Assembly (NCBI GenBank): GCA_016081115.2 | Contig: CM071931.1 | Span: 17,336,317 to 17,400,316, forward strand | Direction of reading: 5' to 3' | Length of the DNA: 64,000 nucleotides | DNA from: Rehmannia glutinosa | Taxonomy: Eukaryota; Streptophyta; Magnoliopsida; Lamiales; Orobanchaceae | Part shown: positions 1-10,679 of the stretch, piece after piece | How the letters are laid out: the number at the start of each line of letters is the position of its first letter | Numbering within the stretch: position 1 is the stretch's first letter | Position numbers and translations under genes: made by a program | The notes under the pieces: model-generated | Seen by the model: only the letters and a program-made list of their open reading frames with translations | The model's database searches: none | What the model was told of the DNA's origin: nothing

Positions 1-454
1 TCAAAACATAACATTATATCGTCTTCTTTAATGAATAACCAATATTATTAATAAAACATGTTGAAAGTATGCACACCCAATTAATTATGTTAAAATATTT
101 TAGGCACTAAATCTTGTTATTTCAGCAAAGATTATTAAAAACAAATATTACCACAAGAAAATATGTGTTTTTTTTTCTTACTAAAACATCACATATATCA
201 TTATATTGGAAATATAAATGTTTTTAAAAAATATGTAAGTATTCGATATACAAAATATTGTATCTGCTCATATTTGTCTGAAAGAGTTTCAAAATTGTTA
301 GTTAATATTTTACATTGATCGAATTCAAAAATAAAAAAATTTTGATGCTCAATTTTTTTGTGTGCTTGTCATCCGCATTATTGAATTACTTAAGTTACTA
401 ATTACTTTATTTTAACTTTCTAGAAAAATATGATTTGAAATACTTTTCTAATTC
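1..454. other. AT-rich flank, no gene seen
   Basis: AT-rich sequence with homopolymer runs. I see no coding region, no repeat boundary and no RNA gene. It is the left flank of the retrotransposon starting at 460; the last five bases before the LTR (455-459, ATTAT) are one copy of its target-site duplication. Confidence 0.5.
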
Positions 455-459
455 ATTAT

Positions 460-1979
460 TGTTAAGTTGGCATTTTACCAACTTATTTGAGTATTTTAGA
501 TTAGAATTTGGTTTTATTTTGGGTGTTTTTAGAGTCTTTAGAGTCCAATTTATTTCAAATAGTGTCGATGAAGAGTCACTACTGATTTGGTAGCCGAGAA
601 ATGAAGAAAACGATGAAAAACAGCGCGAAGAAAGAAGAAATCGCGTGTGAGAAAGCGAAAAATCGCATTTTGACCCAAAGATTTTAGGCGGGCGCAAATG
701 CTGGCCCAGGCGCCACAAACCCGTGGCGAAGGCATGCGAGCTTGGAGCGAGTATTTGCCGTGCGCTTAACGCCCGGCATTCTGCAGCCGCCCCGCGGAAT
801 CATTAAACGATGCGGGGGTGAAGCTGCTTAACGCCCCTGGGCAGCTTTTGCAGCGCGGGCGATAGGTTGATTGACGCTTTGGCGCCGTTGCCGCAATCTT
901 GTGCTGCGCCCAGCACCTCCGTGCGATAAAAAAGGCACGGAAATTGCTTTGGCGCCCCTTGGCGGCATCATGCCTGGCGCCCAGCCGCAGCCCGGGGCGG
1001 AAAATCCTATGTTCACCTACCCCCTTCTTGGACTTTTGTGTACTATAAATACCATCCTTGGGGCTTGAAATGGGGGATCTTGGAACCCTTGGGAAGGCAA
1101 TAAAAACAGCTACAAGACAAGGAAGAAGAATTTGAGCACTTTGAGAAGAATTTGGAGAAGAAGATTGGAGGCTTCTATCATCTAGAAATAGAGAAGATCC
1201 CTCAACTCTTGTTCTTATTTTGTTGTTTTCTTCATATCTTGTAAGATGTATTGTTGTATTCTCATGGATTCATTTTCTTTAATTATGAGCTAAACTCTAT
1301 AATTCTAGAGGATTGATGTAATCTATGTTTGAACTTATGTTTTGAGATTGTGGTTTGTCAATCTAGATCTATCAATTTATTTGTGCTATTTGGATCTATT
1401 GCTTCTAAATTACTTGATCAATAATTTAGATTATTTGGTGTATTTGATTTGACACTTGAGAGAGGTAATTGAATACATGACCTTGAAATAGCATAACCTA
1501 GGATTTCATAGAATTGAGAGATTTATGAATCCTTTGAAGTCATTTATCAAGATTCATAGCTTTTATTGAGATTTTAATTGGTGATTTTTATAGAGATATT
1601 GATTTCCCAATTGAATCTAAAATCATTTAGCACTTGAGAGAGGGAATGATTATTGTAGAAATCTTGACTTATAAATTGATAATTGATGATTGATGAACCA
1701 TATTGAAAACATAAGTGATAACTAGATTCATCATACCTCTAGAATTCATTTAATCATTTGGATAAACTCATTGATATTTTCATAGTCTTAATTTATTTTT
1801 AGTACTTTTAGTATAATACACTCCATCAATTGTTGAATTTCTAAATAAAGTTAGACTACTATATTATAGTACTTAGCAATAATTCGATAATTATTCCCTG
1901 TGGATTCGACAACCCTACTCATATCACTATATTAAAACTTGACAACCGTACACTTGCGGTTAGAAAAAAATCTCTAACA
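460..1979 (+). repeat. 5' LTR of element A
   Basis: 1520 bp, TG...CA termini. It pairs with 10680-12168. The AT-rich parts (460-660 and 1000-1979) match the partner with only a few substitutions and single-base indels. The GC-rich block at about 670-1010 differs strongly from the partner. The block lies just upstream of the TATA box and so is in U3. Confidence 0.95.
1044..1050 (+). promoter_or_regulatory. TATA box of 5' LTR
   Basis: TATAAAT in the context TGTACTATAAATACC, directly after the GC-rich block of U3. The same box is kept in the 3' LTR at 11232-11238. It is the likely core promoter for the genomic transcript. Confidence 0.7.
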
Positions 1980-1985
1980 AGTTTT

Positions 1986-2001
1986 TGGCGCCGTTGGGGA
2001 C
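1986..2001 (+). other. Primer binding site (tRNA-Asp type)
   Basis: TGGCGCCGTTGGGGAC begins six bases after the 5' LTR. The first eleven bases fit the 3' end of plant tRNA-Asp. The canonical Athila-type site has CCG after GTTG; those three bases are missing here, which would weaken priming or reflects a sequencing gap. Confidence 0.8.
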
Positions 2002-2059
2002 ATAATTCATCTTATTTGCGCTAATATTATTACTTAGTAGTTTTACTTTAATTTAGATT

Positions 2060-3434
2060 GGTTTCTTTAGTTACAATAGGGTCATTGTCATTTTTGTGTT
2101 TTCTTGTTGATGCGAAAAATAAAAGTGCTAATTTAATCTTATTTGATCCGAAATTGAAAGAACGCTTCGAAAGATTAGAGCCGCACGAAGAATCGAATTC
2201 ACAAAAATGGCAGGACTTCGGTGATGATGAAGACCGCATACCTATTGTTGCACCACCGGAAAGGGCCATTCGGGACTATTTTCGACCAACCACGAATCAA
2301 AATTATTCGCATTGTTCGCCAACCTATCAATGCGAATAATTTTGAATTGAAGCCGCCTTAATAAACATGGTACAACAAAATCGAGTTTGGGAAGTCAGTA
2401 GATGACCCGAACGCTCATTTGGCTATTTTTCTTGAGATATGTGACACTATCAAAATGAATGGGGTTCCCACGAAGCTATTCGGTTGAGGTTATTTCCGTT
2501 TTCACTTCGAGATAAAGCTAGACAATGGCTTCAAACCTTTCCACCAGAAGTATCACTAGTTGGAATGATCTCACCAAAAATTCATGGCAAAATTCTTTCC
2601 ACCTAGTAAGACACTTCAACTAAAAAGTGAGATTGCTCAATTTCATCAACTTGACTTTGAGCCACTCTACGAAGCTTGGGAGCGATTCAAAGAATTATTG
2701 AGGAGGTGTCCACAACACGGGTACGCAGATTGGCAAAAGGTTCAATATTTCTACAATGGTATGAATGGGCATTCAAGAACTATTATAGATCTTTAATGGG
2801 AGGTACATTGATGGCTAAAACTCCAAGTGAAGCCATGCTTTTACTCGAAGAAATGGCTGCCAATAGTTATCAATGGCGTCAAAAGATCTACGCCAAGAAA
2901 AGTTGCGGTGTTCTTGAACTTGATACTATGTCCGCATTGGCCTCTCAAATTTCCGCCTTGTCAAAGCAAATTGCTACACTAAGTCCAGGTGGAAAACAAC
3001 AATCGAGGTCATCATGGAGATAAGTCAAGAAATTGTGACCGATACTGGAACAAGCGAATTATGTGAATAATCGGGTTTCAACAATAGAGGGAATCAATTG
3101 CCAACACATTATCATCCCAGGGACTTCGAATCATGAAAACTTCTCGTGATAGCAATACGAGAAATGTGTTGCAACCACCTCCGGGATATCGAAATCAAGC
3201 AAGTGCAGTACACACGTGGGAGAACAAAAGCCATCTTTGGAGGAATTACTTAGTTCATTCCTTGTAGAATCAAGAGCAAGGATGAACAAGGCCGATTCTA
3301 ACATAGAAAATTTGGGTTCAAGGGTTACAACAATTGAAAGTCATCTCAAATCTTTGGGGACACATGTGGGTCAATTGGCCACGGCTATTAATTCACAAAG
3401 AAAGTTGATACGTTTCCAAGTAACACCGAGGTGA
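2060..3434 (+). pseudogene. gag, element A (frameshifted)
   Basis: Capsid-like gag of a Ty3/gypsy element, which would form the particle that packages the RNA. The retrotransposon gag domain is visible in pieces: DPNAHLAIFLEICDTIKMNG near 2405-2460, then KFFPPSKT, EPLYEAWERFKELLRRCPQH and FYNG near 2590-2765, then GGTLMAKTPSEAMLLLEEMA near 2798-2855 in another frame. A helical tail with ESHLKSLGTHVGQLA follows at 3216-3434. At least four frame changes or stops separate the pieces, so no intact Gag can be read. No CCHC knuckle was recognised. It lies directly after the primer site and ahead of protease, as in the family. Confidence 0.8.
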
Positions 3435-3462
3435 ACCCACTGAACATTGCAAGGCCATTAAG

Positions 3463-4466
3463 TTGAGAAGTGGGACGGAATATGATGAACCAAAGATGCC
3501 TGCTCATGCCACCAAAGAACCAGAAGCAAGTTCTGAAACACTCCAAAATGAAGAAGGCATTGATAAGCAATCAGAAAAGGCAAAAATTGAGGTAAAACCA
3601 ATTTCCAATTCTGATAATGTGTTACCAAATGCTCTTCCTTTTCCACAGAGATTTCAGAAGAAAAAGTTGGACGCTCAATTTTCCAAATTTTTGGAAATAT
3701 TCAAGAAAATTCACATCAACATCCCTTTTGCCGATGCACTCGAGCAAATGCCAAACTATGCAAAATTCATGAAGGATGTGATGTCAAGAAAGAGAAGGTT
3801 AGAAGCATATGAGACGGTCAATCTCACGGAAGAATGTAGCGCCATTTTGCAAAGAAAGCTACCACAAAAATTAAGAGATCCGGGGAGTTTCACTATCCCT
3901 TGCACTATTGGTGATTCTTATTTTAATAAAGCTCTTTGTGATTTAGGTGCTAGCATTAATCTTATGCCGTTGTCTGTTTTCAGGAAACTTGGCCTTGGAG
4001 AAATAACGCCATCCACCATCACATTGCAATTAGCCGATAGATCACTCACCTACCCAAGAGGAGTGATTGAAGATGTATTGATCAAAGTGGATAAATTCAT
4101 ATTTCCGGCGGACTTTGTGGTGTTGGATATGGAGGAAGATCATGAAATGCCATTGATTCTTGGGAGACCTTTTCTAGCAACGGACGAGCTTTAATTGACG
4201 TGCAACGAGGAGAATTAACATTACGGGTAAATGATGATGAGGTACTATTTAACATTTATAAAGCAATGAAATTTCAAGAGGAACCTCACACATGTCATTT
4301 TATTGATAAAATCGAACAATGTGATCAAACGGAAGTTATAAAACAAGATTTAAAAGATCCGTTAGAACATTGTTTGATTAATTCAATAATGAAATGTGAT
4401 GAGGAAGATAGTGATGATATTGATTTGCTTGAGTTTATTCTTTCCTTGAGGCTAAAGAAATTGTAA
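3463..4466 (+). pseudogene. Aspartic protease region of pol, element A
   Basis: A 243-codon frame (3463-4194) holds the retropepsin-like protease that would cut the polyprotein. The active-site triad reads DLGAS (codons at 3940-3954) followed by INLMP, the form usual in Athila elements rather than DTGA or DSGA. The second conserved block, LILGRPFLAT, is near 4150-4180. The first 100 residues are an acidic, charged linker from Gag. A stop and frame change after RPFLATDEL separate it from the 4200-4466 linker, which normally continues into RT. It is the best preserved segment of the polyprotein. Confidence 0.85.
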
Positions 4467-4565
4467 AAGAAAAACAAAAGGAAGCATTAGAAAATGCCAA
4501 TATTGAAAATATTCCGAAGGTACTTTAGAACTAAAGGAACTTCCTAACATCTTCAATATGCATTT

Positions 4566-5538
4566 TTGGGAAAAGATAAAACTTACCCGGTAATTGTTTC
4601 TGCTTCATTATCTTCATCCGAATTGGATAAGTTGTTGCGTGTGCTTCGTGAACATAAGTCGGCCTTAGGTTGGTATATTTCTGATTTGAAAGGTATAAGT
4701 CCTTCCATTGTAATGCACAAAATTTTAATGGAAGAATCTTATAAACCATCTATTGAACACCAAAGACGACTTAATCCCGCAATGAAAGAAGTCGTGAGAA
4801 ATGAGGTTTTAAAGTGGCTAAAGGCGGTATAATTTATGCCATTTCTCGATAGTGCATGGGTGAGTCCAAGATGCAGTTGTCCCGAAAAAGGGAGGTATGA
4901 CAGTTGTGAAAAATGATAACAATGAATTAATTTCTACACGAATCACACAGGATGGCGAGTATGTATTGACTATAGAAAATTGAATAAAGCTACTCGTAAG
5001 GATCATTTTCCCCTCCCCTTTATTGATCAAATGTTGACAAAGGTTGGCAAAAGTTACGAATATTATTGTTTTCTTGATGGCTATTCGAGATACAATCAAA
5101 TTGCCATTGCCCCCAGATCAAGAAAAGACTACTTTTACATGTCCATATGGTACTTTTGCATTTCGCAGATGCCATTTGGGTTATGTAATGCACCGCTACT
5201 TTTCGTGAGGTGTATGATGGCGATTTTTCATGGTATGGTTGAGGAAATCATGGAAATTTTTATGGACGATTTTTCCGCTTTTTGGTACTTCTTTTGACCA
5301 TTGTTTGCATAACTTATCTATGGTTTTGCAACGTTGTGAGGAAACTAATCTCGTACTTAATTGGGAAAAATGTCACTTTATGGTCAAAGAAGGGATTGTA
5401 CTTGGACATCGTATTTCTTGTACAGGTTTGGAAGTTGACAGGGCGAAAGTTGTGGCTATTGAAAAGCTACCCCCACCTTCAAATGTGAAAGGCATAAGAA
5501 GCTTTTTAGGGCATGCGGATTTTATAGGAGATTCATAA
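4566..5538 (+). pseudogene. Reverse transcriptase, element A (frameshifted)
   Basis: RT domain in three overlapping pieces. 4566-4832 has the N-terminal approach to the fingers (GWYISDLKGISPS, QRRLNP, EVLKWLKAV). 4980-5297 has DHFPLPFIDQML, the GYSRYNQI block, MPFGLCNAP and the catalytic FMDDF box at 5259-5273. 5230-5538 continues with the thumb (LNWEKCHFMVKEGIVLGH, RSFLGH). The catalytic aspartates are present, but the frame breaks near 4833-4980 and again just after FMDDF, so no complete enzyme is encoded. Confidence 0.9.
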
Positions 5539-5609
5539 AAGATTTTTCAAAAATTGTTAAACCACTTTGTAATCTCCTTGAAAAAGATGCTATCTTTTGC
5601 TTTGATGAG

Positions 5610-6296
5610 TTGTGTTTGCAGGCATTCGAACATATAAAAAAGGCACTCATATCAGCTCCGATAATGATAGTGCCGGATTGGACTCAACCATTTGAGCTCA
5701 TGTGCGATGCAAGTGATTATGCAGTGGGTGCCGTTCTTGGTCAAAGGCGAGATAGAATTTTTAAAGCTATTTACTACGCAAGCAGGACCATGGACAACGC
5801 CCAACAAAACTACACCACCACAGAAAAAGAGATGTTGGCGGTAGTTTTTGCATTTGATAAATTCCGAGCTTACTTGGTGGGTACAAAGGTGATTGTTTAC
5901 ACGGATCATGCGGCAATCCGATACCTTTTCTCCAAAAAGGATGCAAAACCTCGATTAATTCGATGGATTTTGCTCTTGCAAGAATTTGATATTGAGATTC
6001 GAGATAAAAAAGGAAGCGAGAATGGGGTTGCCGATCATCTATCCCGCCTTGAGCAACCTTACGAGGTGATTGAGAGTCCAATAAAAGAATCATTTCCCGA
6101 TGAACAAATTATGCGTGTCGAGACATCATTACCTTGGTACGCAGATTTTGTTAATTACCTCGCGGGAGGAGTTTTGCCACCGGACGTGACTTCACACCAA
6201 AAGAAAAAATTTTTACATGATGTCAAGTCTTATTTGTGGGATGATCCGTTCGCTCAAGAGATGTGCGGATTCTATCATTCGCCGTTGTGTTCCTAA
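5610..6296 (+). pseudogene. RNase H and start of integrase zinc region, element A
   Basis: A 228-codon frame with the Ty3/gypsy RNase H, which removes RNA from the RNA/DNA hybrid. Recognisable blocks are FELMCDASDYAVGAVLGQ, IYYASRTMDNAQQNYTTTEK with the catalytic E, YTDHAAIRYLF, and the C-terminal GVADHLSRL. The tether toward integrase follows and the frame ends in the zinc region at 6296. The frame is intact over the domain itself, unlike RT and gag. The first domain aspartate is in MCDASD and the third catalytic acidic position is in YTDH. Confidence 0.88.
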
Positions 6297-7405
6297 GGAA
6301 GAGATTGGAGAGATTCTTCAACATTGCCATTCATCATCTTATGGGGACATTTCGGGCCAACCCAACCGCAAAGGTATTACAATCTGGTTTTTATTGGCCA
6401 ACATTATTCAAGGATTGTTATGCATTTGTGAAAACTTGTGATCGATGCCAAAGGGTTGGCAATATTTCACGCGTCATGAGCTTCCTTTGACAAACATAAT
6501 GGAGGTGGAATTGTTTGATGTATGGGGTATTGACTTTATGGGACCATTTCCCGCGTCCTATGGAAATTTGTACATTTTGCTTGCGGTTGATTATGTCTCC
6601 AAGTGGGTTGAGGCGATTGCTACACCAACGAATGATGCTAAGGTAGTACTCAAATTCTTGCACAAGCATATTTTTACTCGGTTCGGTACTCCTCGAGCTA
6701 TTGTAAGTGATGAAGGTACGCATTTTTGTAATAAATTATTTAACAACCTTCTTGCTAAATTTGGTGTGCGTCATAAGATTGCACTTGGTTACCATCCTCA
6801 ATCTAATGGTCAAGCCGAAATTTCCAATCGTGAAGTGAAACAAATTCTTGAAAAAACGGTGAGTTTTAATCGAAAGGATTGGGCACAAAAGCTCGATGAT
6901 GCTTTGTGGGCTTATCGCGACGCTTATAAAACACCCATTGGTATGTCACCGTGATCGATTGGTGTTTGGTAAAGCGTGTCATTTGCGGTTGAACTTGAGC
7001 ATCGAGCTTATTGGGCAATTAAAAATTGAATTTTAACTTGAAAGAGGCCGTGAAAACCGATTACTTCAATTAAACGAAATGGAAGAATTTCACAAGAATC
7101 ATATGAAAATGCCAAAATGTATAAGGAAAAACGAAAAATGGCATGATCAAATGATTTTGCGACGTGAATTCTTACCCGGCCAACAAGTGTTATTGTTCAA
7201 CTCTCGATTGAAACTTTTTCCAGGTAAACTCAAATCACGATGGTCAGGACCGTTTGTGGTTGAACGTGTATTTCCATATGGTGCCGTTGAGTTAAGAGGG
7301 AACGATGGGAATTCGTTCCAAGTAAACGGACAAAGATTGAAACATTATTTTGGGAATGAAGCAAGGAAGGTTTTAAATCTTCCACTTGGTGATGAAATTT
7401 CTTGA
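6263..7405 (+). pseudogene. Integrase, element A (frameshifted)
   Basis: Integrase inserts the cDNA into the genome. The HHCC zinc domain is at 6300-6480 in shifted frames, with the motif KTCDRCQR. The core is a clean 170-codon frame at 6445-6954 with D at 6532 (GIDFMGPF), D at 6709 (VSDEGTHF) and E at 6817 (NGQAEIS). The second D and the E are separated by exactly 35 residues, a complete DD35E triad. The C-terminal domain is at 7079-7405 (LFNSRLKLFPGKLKSRWSGP, INGQ-like VNGQRLKHYFG). A stop and a shift near 6953-7079 split core and C-terminus. Confidence 0.9.
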
Positions 7406-7419
7406 GTCCGAATATTTGA

Positions 7420-8261
7420 GTCCTGGCTAACGACTATAAATTTAGCGCTTCTTGGGAGGCAACCCAAGTGATTTTCGTGTGATCGAATTTTTGTGTGATT
7501 TTATTTTCTTTTAGTTTTGTGTGTATTTATTTGAATTTTGGTGTGATTTTTGTGTAAATTAATTTGTGTGTGATTTTAAATTAAATTGAAATATTTATAT
7601 GGGACGGTGTGTGTGGGCGCTGCAGCTGGTCCCTAGCGCTGCAGCCACTTCCGATCATCAAACTTAATCATCAAACACGCCGAATCAGGTTTTTTTTTCT
7701 TACAAACAAAACACACACGCACGCCTATTTTTCTTTCTTCTACAAAAATCCCACCTAGCATTCACTTATACACCATTCAAGTGGGCAATTGAGCAACTTA
7801 ATCATCAAATTCATCTTCTACATCAATTGGGTAAGTGAGCTTCAATTGTACACCAACTTTCTTCCAATTTTCAAGCTTAGGTTAAAATTGTGGGAATTTT
7901 CAATATCATTGTAATTTCAATTTCTTGATAAATTCTTGATAAATTGTGATGATATATGATTATATTGTGCTTGAATTGGTTGGTGTTGAAAAATGGGCGT
8001 GAATTGAATTTCAAATGTGGTGTTCATCTCTTCTTTGCATATATGCCTACAAGGTGTTTGTTAAAATGCCTCAATGAAAAATATTACACCTAGGCATTTG
8101 ATTCTTGTCATCATTGTGTACTAAAGGTTATTTGATCATGGATTGATGACAAGGATGCATAATTCTTGAGTTATTGCCAAATTTCTAACTCCTAACTCGT
8201 ATTGTGCGTTCTATGTGTATTTTGCTTGTGTTATTTTTCAGAGATTTCCCGATCAATTACA
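7420..8261 (+). promoter_or_regulatory. Leader module of ORF3, element A, with candidate intron
   Basis: Non-coding stretch between integrase and ORF3. It starts with a block (CTATAAATTTAGCGCTTCTT and GGGAGGCAACCCAAG, 7434-7469) that recurs degenerately near 19075-19110 on the other strand. A GC-rich palindromic motif at 7615-7646 (GGGCGCTGCAGC, AGCGCTGCAGCC) resembles the GC block of the LTR. A pyrimidine-rich leader follows, then a consensus donor GTAAGT at 7831 and an acceptor TTATTTTTCAG ending at 8241, predicting a 411 nt intron. The ATG of ORF3 is 21 bases after the acceptor. This looks like a spliced leader; promoter activity is inferred. Confidence 0.5.
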
Positions 8262-9450
8262 ATGCCAAGAACAGAGAATGTAAGCAAGGGCAAAAGAGTG
8301 GCAAGTACGTCCGAGGAAAATGTTGAAGATCGTTTTCTTCACTTGAAGACAACAGCTTGTATTATGATATATTATGCTCGAAGAGCATAACGGCAGAACG
8401 GGGTTACAACCGGGGCCGAATGATGGTGAACTTGCACAAATGATACATCGAAGCAATGGAAAAACTTTGTGCACAACCCGGACCATTCGCATCCGAATAT
8501 AGTCCGAGAGTTTTATGCGAATGCGAAGACCACAAATGGCTATAACTCGTAGGTTTTCATTCGTGGAGTAGACACGGTATACACTCATACAACAAATGAT
8601 AAGAGAATATTATGGACTCCGGAGGTGGATCACTCACCGTATGTCGAGTTAATCTCGCAACCACCGAGTATGGAGGAGATTTGTAACACCTTATGTCGGC
8701 CTGGAATCGTGGTACGTCATATAAAAGTTGTGGGAGGTGCTACGCTTTTCCGCACACACGAGTCTTAGTCGATATGGGCGAGCTTGGTACCACTTCATAT
8801 GCAACAACTTGATACCAACCAAGCATGTTAGTGATGTAACTAAGGAACGAGCTCATCTTCTATATGCCATAGTTACTTGACACACTGACCCGACCCGGTA
8901 ATTATTGCAACGTCCCTTCATAACAAAATGCTACAACCAAAAAAGGGGGACTAATATTACCGAGTTTAATTTGTGGGTTATGTAAAAAGAGAGGTGTTAA
9001 GTGGGATAGCTCCGAGCCGTTGGAAAATCCTAAGGGACCTATAGATTCGGCTACTATTGCCTCTTATGACGAGTGGGCGGCGGTATGCCTAATCCGGGGT
9101 GCGGTATATATTCTTGATCCCGAATTTGCTCTACCAGCTATTGAGCATGATACTCATGCCCAACCACGTAATGTAGACACTCCATCCAGGTTCAAATGGC
9201 AAGACGTTCTCGTTCTAGACGCTCACATCACAATAACAACCCTTCGTACGCACTAGTTCGCGAAGTACGAATTGAGAAGGGCTTTTGTAGCGAGAGCAAC
9301 GTCACAGAGCGACGAGAAGAATATGAGAATGAGCACAACCGAGTACTTGCCCGATATATAGCCGACACACCCGCAATTCCGCTTCCCAATACCACCACCA
9401 CCGGCCCTATTGCTCATTTTTCACCACACGACTCCGATGAGGAGTCCTAG
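8262..9450 (+). pseudogene. ORF3 (additional ORF behind integrase), element A
   Basis: Third ORF typical of Athila-type elements, sometimes called env-like. I see no signal peptide or membrane segment, so I do not call it an envelope. It opens with a basic, nuclear-signal-like N-terminus (MPRTENVSKGKRVA). A block near 8779-8870 reads WYHFICNNLIPTKHVSDV followed by RAHLLYAI, a pattern I associate with the ATHILA ORF-1 / plant transposon protein families. A Pro/Thr-rich acidic tail ends in HDSDEES at 9450. Several frameshifts and stops break it. Function is unknown. The ORF3 of element D shares its position, leader and general pattern. Confidence 0.6.
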
Positions 9451-9548
9451 GCACTCCGGCTATCGTGAAAGTTTTCTCACTCTCCATTGAGGACAATGTT
9501 CAATTTAAGTTTGGGGGTGTAATCTGATTTGTGTCTTTTGAGTCGTGT

Positions 9549-9583
<35 letters not shown>

Positions 9584-10664
9584 GAGTTGAGTCGAGTCGG
9601 GTAGTTTGTTGAACTATAGAACTACATGACTAAGTAGATTTGTTGATTGCGAGTTGAACTCGTCACGAAAGCATGCTTTTAAGTGGTGATCTATATTTTG
9701 CTTCATTGATTTCATATTCATGCATAATTCTCGTTAACTTATTTGAAAATGATTAATGAAGTCGAGTGTTGCTTGTATGATCCCACCGGATTCTAGAACT
9801 TGTTTGATCACTAATTGAGGCGAAATCCTAGGTGAAATAACATAAGGAAATGATTTAGGCCATCTTTGAATAAAAGCTAGAGCCAAAATAACTACCTTTG
9901 TGCGATATAATTTCACTAGTGTCCCCTTTTGAGCCTATTAAACCTTATCTTTGGCAACCAATTGTTTTTACCTTGAGCTTACATGTGAAAATCCTAATTA
10001 CCCATCACTCATACACACAAAATGATTGAAGGTTGAGGAGGATGTAATAAGTAAGGTAGATGTTCATTCGCATGAAGTTGCCGAAAAAAGAAATAATGAA
10101 ACCCCATGTGTTAAAATATGCAAAAGACCAAGTTTGGGGGTCTCAAAAAAAAAAAAAAAATTGTTGAAAAGAGAGGCTCGTAAAGGGAGAATAATTGAAA
10201 ATTCAACAAAAGTGAAGGTAGCCATGTTGTTTGGCAATTGGTGATTTGAAGAGGTAATTGTGTGTTTGGGTGAATTGAGCCACTTAATCCTAAATTTTCC
10301 TACCCGACCCTAAGCCACATTACAAGCTTTTGAAGCCCTATTGATCCATGTGTTATATTAGCCTACATTAGTGGAGATTAGTGGGAATAACAAGCCTATG
10401 GAATCCGGTAGTCATTATCTTTTGATACTTAAAAGTGGATCATCTTGATAACGTTTGATTGCGTAAATCAATTTGAATAATGTAAACGGAATTTTCATGA
10501 ATATTCAACACTTTTGATCACAATGTTAAAATGCATGCTTGATTGATAGTGAAATGAGTTTTAGACAAATTTTATTGGTTTATGGAGTTTTGTAGTTGCT
10601 TGTGTTGTTGTATTGTTTGTCTTTCATTTTGGAGTTATAATTGTTTGAGGACAAACAATAGCTT
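9451..10664 (+). other. 3' UTR of element A with two internal PPT-like motifs
   Basis: No coding region is seen. Two copies of AAGTTTGGGGGT occur before the true polypurine tract: at about 9505-9517, some 55 bases behind ORF3, and at about 10130-10141. Each is followed by an A run, 30-odd bases near 9549-9583 and about 16 bases near 10145-10160. The first copy shares an upstream GAGGACAA with the true tract. Confidence 0.6.
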
Positions 10665-10679
10665 AAGTTTGGGGGTATT
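10665..10679 (+). other. Polypurine tract of element A
   Basis: AAGTTTGGGGGTATT lies immediately before the 3' LTR. It is the primer for plus-strand cDNA synthesis. Confidence 0.85.

Noticed and set aside
670..1010. Foreign (bacterial) DNA, suggested by the high GC block
   Set aside because: The block lies inside an LTR with a partner copy at 10895-11190 and is part of the element; similar blocks occur in the other Athila-type LTRs.
8262..9450. Calling the third ORF of element A an envelope gene
   Set aside because: I see no signal peptide, transmembrane anchor or glycoprotein features; its start is basic and nuclear-signal-like.
9549..9583. Poly(A) tail of a retroposed transcript
   Set aside because: It lies inside element A's 3' UTR, next to a polypurine-like motif, with no flanking duplication; a simple A run is the simpler reading.
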